From Actinomycetota bacterium (GTDB taxonomy: Bacteria; Actinomycetota; Actinomycetes; S36-B12; UBA5976): a stretch of 38,598 nucleotides of DNA. Each line of letters opens with the position of its first letter. Position 1 is the first letter of the stretch. The notes beneath the pieces were generated by a model that saw only the letters and a program-made list of their open reading frames with translations, searched no databases and was not told where the DNA came from. Shown here piece by piece: positions 1-7,673 of this stretch. The stretch spans positions 1-38,598 of the forward strand of contig CANFOW010000015.1 of assembly GCA_947448865.1 (NCBI GenBank), in the 5' to 3' direction. Made by a program: the position numbers and the translations under genes.

Positions 1-720
1 GTAGTTATCAACTCATTTAATGCAAGTAGCACATTGAATTGGCCGCCAAAACATTTCACTGTGAAGTGGTGGTCAAAGATGGTCAGTAACGAAGGCGTGA
101 GAAGTGCGGTAGGAACGTCGGTTGTCATTGCGCTCGTGGCTACGACAATCGCGTTAATACTTGGAACTCTCGCAGCGGCTGCGATAACTCGTTATGAATT
201 TTTTGGTCGCAATTCCATTTCCTTACTTTTTGTTTTGCCCATTGCATTGCCGGGCATCGTGACGGGTATTGCGTTGAACAATGTGTTCACCGGATGGTTT
301 GGTGGTTTAACTTTCTTCACTGTTGTGATTGGACATGCAACTTTTTGTATTGTCGTGGTGTTTAACAACGTTGCAGCACGTTACCGACGCATCGGTAAAA
401 GTCTGGACGAAGCATCCATGGACTTAGGCGCATCACGACTGAGAACATTTCGTGAAGTGACATTCCCACTCATTCGATCTGCATTAGTCGCAGGCGGAGT
501 TTTATCTTTCGCTTTGTCATTTGACGAAATTATCGTGACCACTTTCACCGCAGGTCCAGGACAAACAACATTGCCCATTTGGATTTATCAAAACTTGTTC
601 CGCCCAACACAAGCTCCCATTGTGAATGCCACGGCAGCAGCGCTCATTGTGTTGTCGATTTTCCCGATTTATTGGGCACAGCGTTTGTCGTCCGTCCATA
701 CGGGGCTAACGAACGACTAA
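1..720 (+). CDS. Polyamine-type ABC transporter permease (PotC/YdcV family), 5' truncated by window edge
   Basis: The reading frame is open back to base 1, so the gene begins outside the window; a TTG at 34 is only an internal candidate. The start of the visible part reads SFNAS followed by WPPKHFTVKWW, the first periplasmic segment typical of PotC/YdcV permeases. Several hydrophobic spans follow. The cytoplasmic EAA loop is clear (EASMDLGASRLRTF, then FPLIRSA) and would contact the ATPase. The segment SFDEIIVTTFTAGPGQTTLP is also characteristic of spermidine/putrescine permeases. The protein imports polyamines or a related cation across the inner membrane; the substrate is inferred from family only. 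The partner ATPase, binding protein and PotB-like permease should lie upstream, outside the window. The gene ends at a TAA with no convincing terminator behind it. Confidence 0.9.
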   Translation, partial: VVINSFNASSTLNWPPKHFTVKWWSKMVSNEGVRSAVGTSVVIALVATTIALILGTLAAAAITRYEFFGRNSISLLFVLPIALPGIVTGIALNNVFTGWFGGLTFFTVVIGHATFCIVVVFNNVAARYRRIGKSLDEASMDLGASRLRTFREVTFPLIRSALVAGGVLSFALSFDEIIVTTFTAGPGQTTLPIWIYQNLFRPTQAPIVNATAAALIVLSIFPIYWAQRLSSVHTGLTND

Positions 721-929
721 TCTGACCCGACTATTGAGCGAAAACATAGAATTTTGAATTCCTTGTTTTAGTCAGGGCTCTATCAAATTAACTGATGAGA
801 GTGATAAACATTTATTAGAACATCCCATGAATTCTTGAAATGCTCAGACCCGATGAAGTAACAGCAATAAATCGTCGGTATTTGGATGTAGAATTGCAAC
901 AAAATTGGCAATCTGAAGACGAGGTAACG

Positions 930-1946
930 ATGAAATGTAAATGCGGCAAAGAGATTCCTGAGAACTCAAGATTTTGCCTAAACTGCGGCCAACCTGTCGG
1001 AAGTGTCGAGTCGCTTGAAACCAATGGACAGGCTCCAATCCAAACTTCGGAATCCATAAGAACGCAAAAACCAAGGAAGCGACGCGGAAAATGGATTGCA
1101 ATTGTCCTAGTACTTGTCTTCTTTCTAAGTCGATGTGGTGGTGGTAAAGATTCACAGACTAAAAACCCTACGTTGAAACCACGGCCTGCTGCGAGTCAAG
1201 ACACTTCAACATTTAGCGAACACATAGTCGACAGAAAGAAATTCTCGGAACTTCAAGCTTCGGCGTGTGAACCGCTCAAGAAACTCATTGTTTCCAAAAG
1301 GGCTCAACTCTTAAAAGATCAAGCTGTTATAAGTACTCACCCGAAGGCTTTGTCAGATCCGTTTGCCGCTTCAGATTTTAGAGTGCAGCATAAATTTGCC
1401 GGGCATGATGACTACGAGAAATCACTTTTGAAAGACGCTCAAGATTTAATTGATAATCAAATGAAGACAGCACTGGATACGAGTCTTACATCAAACGCCG
1501 CATATGCCTTGCTGATGGACACCGCATTCACTTGTGCGAAAGCGAATTCATGGCCAGCGAAAGAGACTCTAGTTGAGGTCTTGTCAATGGCCGAAAGCCT
1601 TGACACAAACTTATTGGCAATGGCAACACTTGCTATGTCGTTGCCTTGGTACCCAAAGGGATATTCCCAGCTTGATGACAACTTGGCGGTTAAATGGCTA
1701 AAGCCACATTCTTACTCCTGTGAATATAGCGGTAGCTCATGTTGGGGATTGAGTGTTATTTCAGCCCAAGGATGTCCGACCAGTCTTTATGTCGCCATAA
1801 ATATTGAGGATTCCTCAGGAACAGTGGTGGATTGGTCAAATGACACGTTACCTTCTCTGGCACCCGGTAAAGCGGCCAAACTTGTATTTACAAGTTTCAG
1901 TAAAGGCGGTTCTACTGCACGCATTTCTGACTATTCATGTCTGTGA
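930..1946 (+). CDS. Zinc-ribbon membrane-anchored protein of unknown function
   Basis: Predicted 338 residues. I start at ATG 930 because GAGGTAACG lies just upstream and the protein then begins directly with a zinc ribbon; the frame is open to 840 but nothing conserved-looking lies there. Residues 3-19 carry CKC and CLNC, a double-cysteine zinc ribbon. A basic stretch (KPRKRRGK) and one membrane span at about 55-67 follow, so the ribbon should be cytoplasmic and the remaining 270 residues extracellular. The outer part has several cysteines (CEY, SSCW, QGC, YSC) that could form disulfides, and its last 80 residues look like a beta-rich FxLYD-type domain. This layout occurs in many orphan Gram-positive proteins. 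It has no operon partners, and no function can be assigned. Confidence 0.75.
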   Translation: MKCKCGKEIPENSRFCLNCGQPVGSVESLETNGQAPIQTSESIRTQKPRKRRGKWIAIVLVLVFFLSRCGGGKDSQTKNPTLKPRPAASQDTSTFSEHIVDRKKFSELQASACEPLKKLIVSKRAQLLKDQAVISTHPKALSDPFAASDFRVQHKFAGHDDYEKSLLKDAQDLIDNQMKTALDTSLTSNAAYALLMDTAFTCAKANSWPAKETLVEVLSMAESLDTNLLAMATLAMSLPWYPKGYSQLDDNLAVKWLKPHSYSCEYSGSSCWGLSVISAQGCPTSLYVAINIEDSSGTVVDWSNDTLPSLAPGKAAKLVFTSFSKGGSTARISDYSCL

Positions 1947-2474
1947 TACGTCTCGTGTTCTCGTCTTGAACGAGCTCAAAAGTGCAACAGATGAGAACCA
2001 TCAAGCGCGATATTTTTTGCAAGCATAAACAAGGAAGCGTTTAATTAAATAGCTGAATATCCGAGAGTTGGCATACGGTTATCGAAAGTGCGCCACATTT
2101 TCTGAGCTCATAGAAAAGATTGCTCATTAACACGGGTCTCCTGAGAATCACAAAGTTGAGTTAGGTTTCGAGTGCTTCACTGATGTCAGGCAACATCGGC
2201 CGCAATCTTCGTTTCTCATTCGAAGTCTGGGCTACTTGATCGGTTTCTGGTAGACCCCCCGTAGTTTTGCACCCAATTCCTCGAATTTTCTAAAATCCGA
2301 CAAAGAAAGCCAGCTCGATCTGTTCTAAGAGTTGTTGCGGTAGTTTCAAAATTCCGGGGTTTGGATGCAGTTTCGAGGTTCACGGTCCATGAAACACTAT
2401 GTAACAACCCGAAAATTGGCCGCTTTTGTTGCGAAAAAGAGGCTTAAAAGCCACTAAATAAAGCGTTATGCGAC
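1947..2474. other. Non-coding stretch without a recognisable gene
   Basis: About 530 bases between the zinc-ribbon gene and the sugar operon regulatory region. Frames on both strands are short, lack ribosome binding sites and match nothing I recognise. A 5 bp inverted repeat (GGCTT AA AAGCC) lies at 2441-2452. A very short plus-strand reading ending in QLDLF near 2325 resembles a sliding-clamp binding tail, but a stop codon lies 25 codons upstream, so it cannot be called a gene. The stretch may be decayed coding DNA or a long leader. Confidence 0.4.
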
Positions 2475-2489
2475 TGAAACAACGTTTCA
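2475..2489. promoter_or_regulatory. LacI-type operator upstream of sugar ABC operon
   Basis: TGAAAC AAC GTTTCA is a perfect 6 bp inverted repeat with a 3-base centre. It resembles operators of LacI/GalR regulators that control sugar uptake operons. It lies about 150 bases upstream of the binding-protein start, where a promoter is expected. No regulator gene is present in the window, so the cognate LacI protein is inferred. Confidence 0.55.
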
Positions 2490-2544
2490 TATGTATACAC
2501 GAAACGGCAGGACTATCTTTCTATCAAGCTCCTCGGGGAGTGCC

Positions 2545-2571
2545 GTTGTGCTCGCTATATAGGAGCACAAC
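2545..2571. promoter_or_regulatory. Perfect 9 bp inverted repeat in leader of sugar operon
   Basis: GTTGTGCTC and GAGCACAAC flank a 9-base centre (GCTATATAG). The repeat sits 65-90 bases before the TTG start at 2636. As RNA it would form a stable hairpin in the leader. As DNA it could be a second operator, and the TATATA in its centre could serve as a -10 element. The sequence does not decide between these roles. Confidence 0.5.
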
Positions 2572-2635
2572 ACAACAATCCGAAGCACTCAAGTGTTTGT
2601 TCTCTAAGAAGGACATAAACGAAAGGTAGGCAACC

Positions 2636-3958
2636 TTGAGAAACGAATCAACTAAGACTTCAAAGAAGTCTTCCAAGGCCGTCAAGGTAGCAGCTCTCGC
2701 TGCTGCAGCGGCTTTGGCGCTGGCTGGTTGTAGCAAGTCCGGTGGCGACGCTGCCGCGACAACTGCTGCTGCTGAGCCAACCACCTTCAAAGTTTGGTGG
2801 TATGAAAAGGACACGGCAATGGCTAGCACGTGGGCCGATGCTCTTGAAGAACTCAAGGCAGCTCACCCAAACGTCACCGTTACTTTTGAACTCAAGACCT
2901 GGGACCAGATCCAGAAGGCTGGTAACGCAATCCTCGATTCCGATCAAGCTCCTGACTTGGCTGAATGGAACAAGGGCAATGCAACCGCAGGTTCTGCATC
3001 ACAGGCTGGTCTCTTGACTGACCTCACCCCATACGCAGCGAAGTACGGCTGGGACACACGTCTTCCAGAATCCGCACTTCTCTACGGCCGTTACACCGAT
3101 GGCTTGATGGGTAAGGGCAACCTGTACGGTCTGTCAACATATGGCGAATACGTATCCTGGTTCTACAACAAGGATTACTTCACCAAGAACAACCTGACAG
3201 TTCCAACCACACCAGAAGAACTCGACGCTCTTCTTGCAACTCTGAAGTCACAGGGCCAGACAATGGCACTCGGTGGCGCTGGATACCAAATCGTTCACCT
3301 TGCATACGCCTTGGCATTGACCAACGCGTCACAGCAATGGGTAAGCGACTTCCAGTTCTTCCAGAATCCAGTCGACTTCGCACCAACCAGCAAGGAATGG
3401 GGCTACGCAGCCGCAAAGATTGCTGACTGGAAGAAGAAGGGTTACTTCGATTCCAAGGTCTCCGGTATCTCTCCAGACGATGCAGTTGCTGCATTCGAAG
3501 CTGGTAAGAACCCACTGATCCTCGGTGGAACCTGGCTTGACGACGGCATCCAGAAGGCCACGGTTGGCTTTGACTGGGGCAAGTTCCAGAATCCTGGCGC
3601 TCTGAGTGTTGGCTCTGCAGGTAACCTCCTGGTTATCCCAAGCCGCTCGAAGGCTCCAGATCTAGCAGCAGAGTTCATCGACTTGGTTCTTTCAACCAAG
3701 TACCAGAACGAACTCGGCAACAGCGGTGGCTTGCCACTTCTGGCTGATGCAGCCGCTCTGACAAACCCAGTAACTGTGAAGTCCTACTCAGTGTTTGACA
3801 GCATTGTGAAGAACAACCAGTTGGGTATGTACCCAGACTGGCCAGTTCCTGGCTACTACGAGACGCAGCTCGCTGCAGGTACCAAGCTTCTCTCCGATGG
3901 AGATGCAGCTGCATACCTAAAGACGATCGGCGACTTCTACGAGCAGAACAAGCCCTAA
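2636..3958 (+). CDS. Sugar ABC transporter substrate-binding lipoprotein (family 1)
   Basis: 440 residues. The TTG start is supported by AAAGGTAGG about 6 bases upstream; the first residues (MRNESTKTSKK) form a basic signal-peptide n-region. A hydrophobic alanine/leucine stretch ends in the lipobox LAGC, so Cys32 should be lipidated and anchor the protein outside the membrane. The mature part begins TTFKVWWYEKD and matches extracellular solute-binding family 1 proteins (MalE/AglE type) in length and pattern, including a GTWLDDGI-like segment late in the protein. It is followed by two MalF/MalG-type permeases and an alpha-glucosidase, so the ligand is probably an alpha-linked oligosaccharide or disaccharide. 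No ATPase gene is present, so a shared MsiK-type ATPase encoded elsewhere is likely. Confidence 0.9.
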   Translation: MRNESTKTSKKSSKAVKVAALAAAAALALAGCSKSGGDAAATTAAAEPTTFKVWWYEKDTAMASTWADALEELKAAHPNVTVTFELKTWDQIQKAGNAILDSDQAPDLAEWNKGNATAGSASQAGLLTDLTPYAAKYGWDTRLPESALLYGRYTDGLMGKGNLYGLSTYGEYVSWFYNKDYFTKNNLTVPTTPEELDALLATLKSQGQTMALGGAGYQIVHLAYALALTNASQQWVSDFQFFQNPVDFAPTSKEWGYAAAKIADWKKKGYFDSKVSGISPDDAVAAFEAGKNPLILGGTWLDDGIQKATVGFDWGKFQNPGALSVGSAGNLLVIPSRSKAPDLAAEFIDLVLSTKYQNELGNSGGLPLLADAAALTNPVTVKSYSVFDSIVKNNQLGMYPDWPVPGYYETQLAAGTKLLSDGDAAAYLKTIGDFYEQNKP

Positions 3959-3976
3959 GTTATTCGCTGAATAACT
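3958..3976 (+). promoter_or_regulatory. Intercistronic hairpin 1
   Basis: AGTTATTC GCT GAATAACT is a perfect 8 bp stem with a 3-base loop starting at the last base of the binding-protein stop codon. No T-run follows, so it is unlikely to act alone as a terminator. With the larger hairpin just downstream it probably protects the 3' end of the binding-protein message. Confidence 0.55.
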
Positions 3977-3985
3977 AGCTCTACA

Positions 3986-4030
3986 AAGTTGGCCTGGTGT
4001 GAGATTTTCTTACTCGCGCCAGGCCAACTT
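3986..4030 (+). promoter_or_regulatory. Intercistronic hairpin 2 (mRNA stabilising or attenuating)
   Basis: AAGTTGGCCTGG pairs perfectly with CCAGGCCAACTT. The stem extends inward through TGTGAG/CTCGCG with two G-U pairs, giving about 18 bp around a 9-base loop (ATTTTCTTA). There is no U-tract after it, so partial read-through into the permease genes is expected. Such hairpins between malE-like and malF-like genes are known to give the binding protein more mRNA than the permeases. Confidence 0.65.
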
Positions 4031-4062
4031 CTAGTTAGATGGATTCCAGCAAGGAGGTAGGC

Positions 4063-5052
4063 ATGAGTGCCACAGAGATTGCGAGCGCAGGCAAGAAGTC
4101 ATCGCACAAAGCTAAAACACCTGATACCCAAAAGCGCCGCAAAGCAAAAGGTGTTGGCGAGCGTCGCGGTCAGTACTACTTCTACTTGATACCTGGTCTT
4201 GTTGCATTCATCACCGTTATCGGTGGTTCATTTTTCTACAACGTCTACATCAGCTTCACGAAATGGAATGGTCTAGGTCATCCCAGGTGGGTTGGAATGC
4301 AGAACTACACCAAGTTGATGCATGATCACACTTTCTGGCAATCGTTTGTGCATGCGTTTTACTTCATCGCAGCGATGTCGATTATCCCTACTTTTCTCGG
4401 TGTATTTTTAGCGGCACTTCTCTTTGATTATGTTGCTCCACGATTTGGTAACAAGAGCGCCGCATTTATGCGTGCAGGCATGTACATGCCTCAAATCGTG
4501 CCACTGACCATTACCGGTATTTTGTGGGCGTGGTTACTCGCACCAACGACCGGTGTTATCAATAACTTTTTAATAAAAGTCGGACTAGATCAATTCGCAT
4601 TGAACTGGCTTGGTGAAGAAAAGACCGCAATCTTTTCACTCTCAATCATTATGGTGTGGGTGCAAATCGGGTACACCATTGTTATTTTCATGTCAGGTAT
4701 GTCGCGCCTTGACCCGTCACTACAAGAAGCCGCTCAAATCGATGGCGCATCGTGGTTTCAAAGATTCCGTGTTATTACCTGGGCGCAACTCGGACCTGAA
4801 ATCGGTGTTGTTCTTCTGACAACAACAGTTGCGGCCTTGAAGGTATTCGCTCCGGTTTACGTCATGACCGGTGGTGGACCAGGAACGGCAACGCAGGTAC
4901 CCGCATTCTTCTCGTATTTCCACTTTTTCACGACGACCAAGGTTGGCTACGGCGCTGCGGTAGCAACAGTTCTCTCTGTACTCCTCACAATTTTGGCCGT
5001 GATTATTTTGAACATCCAGAATCGTCAAGAGCAAGGAGCTAACAAGCGATGA
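4063..5052 (+). CDS. Sugar ABC transporter permease, MalF/UgpA type
   Basis: 329 residues from ATG 4063, chosen because AAGGAGGT sits directly upstream; the in-frame ATG at 4039 would put that site inside the gene. A basic N-terminus (KRRKAKGVGERRG) precedes a first span near YFYLIPGLVAF, then about five more spans. The EAA loop reads EAAQIDGASWFQRFRVITWAQL and would couple to the ATPase. The segment VYVMTGGGPGTATQVPAFFSYFHFF is typical of this family. It is the first of the permease pair and overlaps the second by ATGA, which implies translational coupling. The substrate is inferred from the neighbouring glucosidase. Confidence 0.92.
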   Translation: MSATEIASAGKKSSHKAKTPDTQKRRKAKGVGERRGQYYFYLIPGLVAFITVIGGSFFYNVYISFTKWNGLGHPRWVGMQNYTKLMHDHTFWQSFVHAFYFIAAMSIIPTFLGVFLAALLFDYVAPRFGNKSAAFMRAGMYMPQIVPLTITGILWAWLLAPTTGVINNFLIKVGLDQFALNWLGEEKTAIFSLSIIMVWVQIGYTIVIFMSGMSRLDPSLQEAAQIDGASWFQRFRVITWAQLGPEIGVVLLTTTVAALKVFAPVYVMTGGGPGTATQVPAFFSYFHFFTTTKVGYGAAVATVLSVLLTILAVIILNIQNRQEQGANKR

Positions 5053-5927
5053 GCGCATTGACTGAAACACCGACGAAAACGAAGAAGAACAAGTTGGAAC
5101 TCAAGCGTCGTACAGCGGCGTCATGGTTTATTTTTGGCGCTCTGTTGCTTGTGGTTATCATCTGGCTGTTCCCATTCTGGATGGCAATTGCTAACGCACT
5201 AAAAACCAAAGAAGAGTTTGTTGCCTCTGGCCCGTTGTCGTTCCCGAAGCATCCTTACCTTGGACACATTTCAAAGTTCTGGGGAGACGTTAATTTCTCG
5301 CGCAAACTTTTAAATTCAATAATTGTGTCGACTCTGGCGCCATTGATTTCGATTTTCTTGAGCTTCTTTTCGGCTTATGCCATCGGTATCGGCAAGGTCA
5401 GGGGCAAGACTGCAATCCTTGGCCTGTTCATGATTGCGTTCACGATTCCGCAAGAAGCAATGGTGTATCCGCTGTACATCGCAGCAAAGAAGTTAGGCTT
5501 GTATGACAACTTGCTCTCGATTGTGATTATCTTCGGTGTGCTGCAAAGCGCGTTTGGCACGTATTTGTTGTCGTCTGTGTTGTCAGAGTTTCCGGAAGAA
5601 ATTCTCGAAGCAGCAAAAATTGATGGCGCAAGTAGTTTCAAGATCATGCGCTCAATTGTGTTTCCGCTTTTGATGCCTACGCTTTTAGTACTTGCAACAT
5701 TCCTATTTATTTGGGATTGGAACGAGTTCTTGATTCCGCTGGTGCTTTTGCCTTCCAATGACCATCAGACGGTGGCGTTGTCTATGGCATACACAACGGG
5801 TCAATGGACCAGCGATCCGACAGCGCGCGCAGCTGCGGCCTTACTCGGTGCAACGCCCTCAATAATCTTCTTCTTCGTATTCCAACGCACATTGATGCGT
5901 GGCGTCACGATGGGAAGCGTTAAGTAA
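5049..5927 (+). CDS. Sugar ABC transporter permease, MalG/UgpE type
   Basis: 292 residues. The ATG lies inside the ATGA overlap with the preceding permease, and AAGAGCAAGGAG is upstream. A first span (LLLVVIIWLFPFWMAI) is followed by the MalG-type motif ALKTKEEF and a six-span layout. The EAA loop reads EAAKIDGASSFKIMRSIVFPLL. The C-terminus (FVFQRTLMRGVTMGSVK) ends with the MalG-like GxxxGxVK pattern. It forms the heterodimeric channel with the upstream permease. The next gene starts about 90 bases later without a recognisable terminator, so the glucosidase is probably co-transcribed. Confidence 0.92.
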   Translation: MSALTETPTKTKKNKLELKRRTAASWFIFGALLLVVIIWLFPFWMAIANALKTKEEFVASGPLSFPKHPYLGHISKFWGDVNFSRKLLNSIIVSTLAPLISIFLSFFSAYAIGIGKVRGKTAILGLFMIAFTIPQEAMVYPLYIAAKKLGLYDNLLSIVIIFGVLQSAFGTYLLSSVLSEFPEEILEAAKIDGASSFKIMRSIVFPLLMPTLLVLATFLFIWDWNEFLIPLVLLPSNDHQTVALSMAYTTGQWTSDPTARAAAALLGATPSIIFFFVFQRTLMRGVTMGSVK

Positions 5928-6015
5928 CCGAGGCTCGCACGTTGTAGCAGCGTGGTCTCAATTGTTCTTAATGTAAACGAAACACTATTCACTCACTAAC
6001 AAAAAGGTATGACGT

Positions 6016-7662
6016 ATGTCCGAATACACGTTCCTACGCGGTCCAGCCGACTGGTGGCGCCAAGCTGTGGTCTACCAGATTTATCCACGCAGCTTTGCTG
6101 ATGTGAATGGCGATGGAATTGGCGACTTCGCGGGAATCATTGACCGCATTCCGTACTTAGCGTCGCTTGGGATTGATGCGGTGTGGTTAAGTCCGTTTTA
6201 TCCGTCTGATTTGGCTGACGGTGGCTACGACGTGGCTGACTACCGCAATGTTGATCCTCGGATCGGCACACTCGCGGAGTTCGACTCGATGATTCAGGAA
6301 CTCCATAAGAACGGCATCCGGCTTTTTGTTGACATAGTTCCGAACCACTCGTCCGACCAGCATGAATGGTTCCAGGCGGCTCTGACGGCTGGCCGTGGGT
6401 CAGCCGAACGCGAGCGCTACATCTTCCGCGAGGGTAAGGGCGAAAACGGTGAGTTGCCACCTTCAAATCTCGTCAGCCACTTTGGTCCCGAAGGCTGGAC
6501 TCGGGTTGAAGATGGTCAGTGGTACATGCACCTTTTTGCCAAGGAACAGCCTGACTTCAATTGGGCTAACCAAGAGATTCGTGACGATTTCCTCAAGACG
6601 TTGCGATTCTGGTCCGACCGCGGTGTCGATGGATATCGCGTGGATGTGGCTCACGCTTTAATCAAGGATTTGGAAGGCGAACTTCCTGATCGCGATTCGT
6701 ACGCGCTCGAAGTCATGATGGGCGATGGCACAGACAAATTGTTTGATCGCGACGAAGTGCACGACATCTACAAAACATGGCGCAAGGTGTTCAATGAATA
6801 CGATCCACCGCGCGTTGCAGTTGCCGAGGCCTGGGTGCACGCTCACCGTCGTCCTGCGTACGCCAGCGCCGAAGGTCTAGGACAGTCATTCAACTTTGAC
6901 TTGTTGGTCCAACCATGGAACGCACAGAAGTTTAAAGAAACTGTGACCTACAACCTGGCGGCGGCTGAACGCGAGGGCTCGTCAACAACCTGGGTGCTGT
7001 CGAATCACGACAACATTCGTCACGCCACAAAGTATGGAATGCCAGACAATCTGAATCTGCATGATTGGCAACACAACGGTGCCAAGTCACAGCTGCCCAA
7101 GATTGACTTAGTCAAGGGTGCGAACCGGGCACGTGCAGCAGTGATGTTTGAACTTGCTTTGCCTGGCTCGACGTACTTCTACCAAGGCGAAGAGCTCGGG
7201 CTTCATGAAGTGTTCGACATTCCAGCTGACCAGATGCAGGACCCACAGTGGTTCCGTAGCGGTGGCACAAAGTTCACGCGTGACGGTTGTCGGGTTCCTT
7301 TGCCGTGGACTTCTGCGGGTTCATCGTTTGGCTTTGGTCCGGGTGGAGCGCACCTGCCACAGCCATCATGGTTTGGTGAGTACTCCGTTGAACGTGCTGA
7401 AGGTGATGTGGATTCGACGTTGCACTTGTATCGCAAGGCGCTCAAGCTGCGTAAGACACTGCTCACAATCGAGAAGTACGAGTGGGTGCGTACTTGGAAT
7501 CGCAATGTGTTGCATTTCAAGCGACCAAACGGTTGGCATTGCATCACGAACTTCGGAAGCAAGCCAGTGAAACTGCCGAAGGGTGAAGTTGTCTTGTCCA
7601 GTGCGCCACTTGTCGGAGGTAAGTTGCCGGCAGACGCATCGGCGTGGGTCATCGCTAAGTAG
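6016..7662 (+). CDS. GH13 alpha-glucosidase (oligo-1,6-glucosidase/maltase type)
   Basis: 548 residues with no signal peptide, so it is cytoplasmic and acts on sugar imported by the upstream transporter. All four conserved GH13 regions are visible: DIVPNHSS (106-113), GYRVDVAH with nucleophile Asp210, EAWV with acid/base Glu271, and SNHD with Asp332. The N-terminus WWRQAVVYQIYPRSFAD is the classic opening of this subfamily. The residue after the nucleophile is Val211. In characterised relatives Val at this place goes with alpha-1,6 (isomaltose-type) activity and Thr with maltose activity, so isomalto-oligosaccharides, trehalulose-like sugars or sucrose are possible substrates. AAAAAGG upstream acts as ribosome binding site. 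It ends 11 bases before the acyltransferase gene. Confidence 0.93.
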   Translation: MSEYTFLRGPADWWRQAVVYQIYPRSFADVNGDGIGDFAGIIDRIPYLASLGIDAVWLSPFYPSDLADGGYDVADYRNVDPRIGTLAEFDSMIQELHKNGIRLFVDIVPNHSSDQHEWFQAALTAGRGSAERERYIFREGKGENGELPPSNLVSHFGPEGWTRVEDGQWYMHLFAKEQPDFNWANQEIRDDFLKTLRFWSDRGVDGYRVDVAHALIKDLEGELPDRDSYALEVMMGDGTDKLFDRDEVHDIYKTWRKVFNEYDPPRVAVAEAWVHAHRRPAYASAEGLGQSFNFDLLVQPWNAQKFKETVTYNLAAAEREGSSTTWVLSNHDNIRHATKYGMPDNLNLHDWQHNGAKSQLPKIDLVKGANRARAAVMFELALPGSTYFYQGEELGLHEVFDIPADQMQDPQWFRSGGTKFTRDGCRVPLPWTSAGSSFGFGPGGAHLPQPSWFGEYSVERAEGDVDSTLHLYRKALKLRKTLLTIEKYEWVRTWNRNVLHFKRPNGWHCITNFGSKPVKLPKGEVVLSSAPLVGGKLPADASAWVIAK

Positions 7663-7673
7663 TTCGTATCGAC

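Noticed and set aside
721-839. Terminator after the PotC-like gene (CCCGACT with AGTCAGGG)
   Set aside because: The stem needs a bulge and a loop of more than 35 bases, and no T-run follows.
2216-2407. Minus-strand 63-codon frame and a plus-strand reading ending QLDLF in the same stretch
   Set aside because: No ribosome binding site, no recognisable domain, and the plus-strand reading is cut by a stop 25 codons upstream; chance is sufficient.
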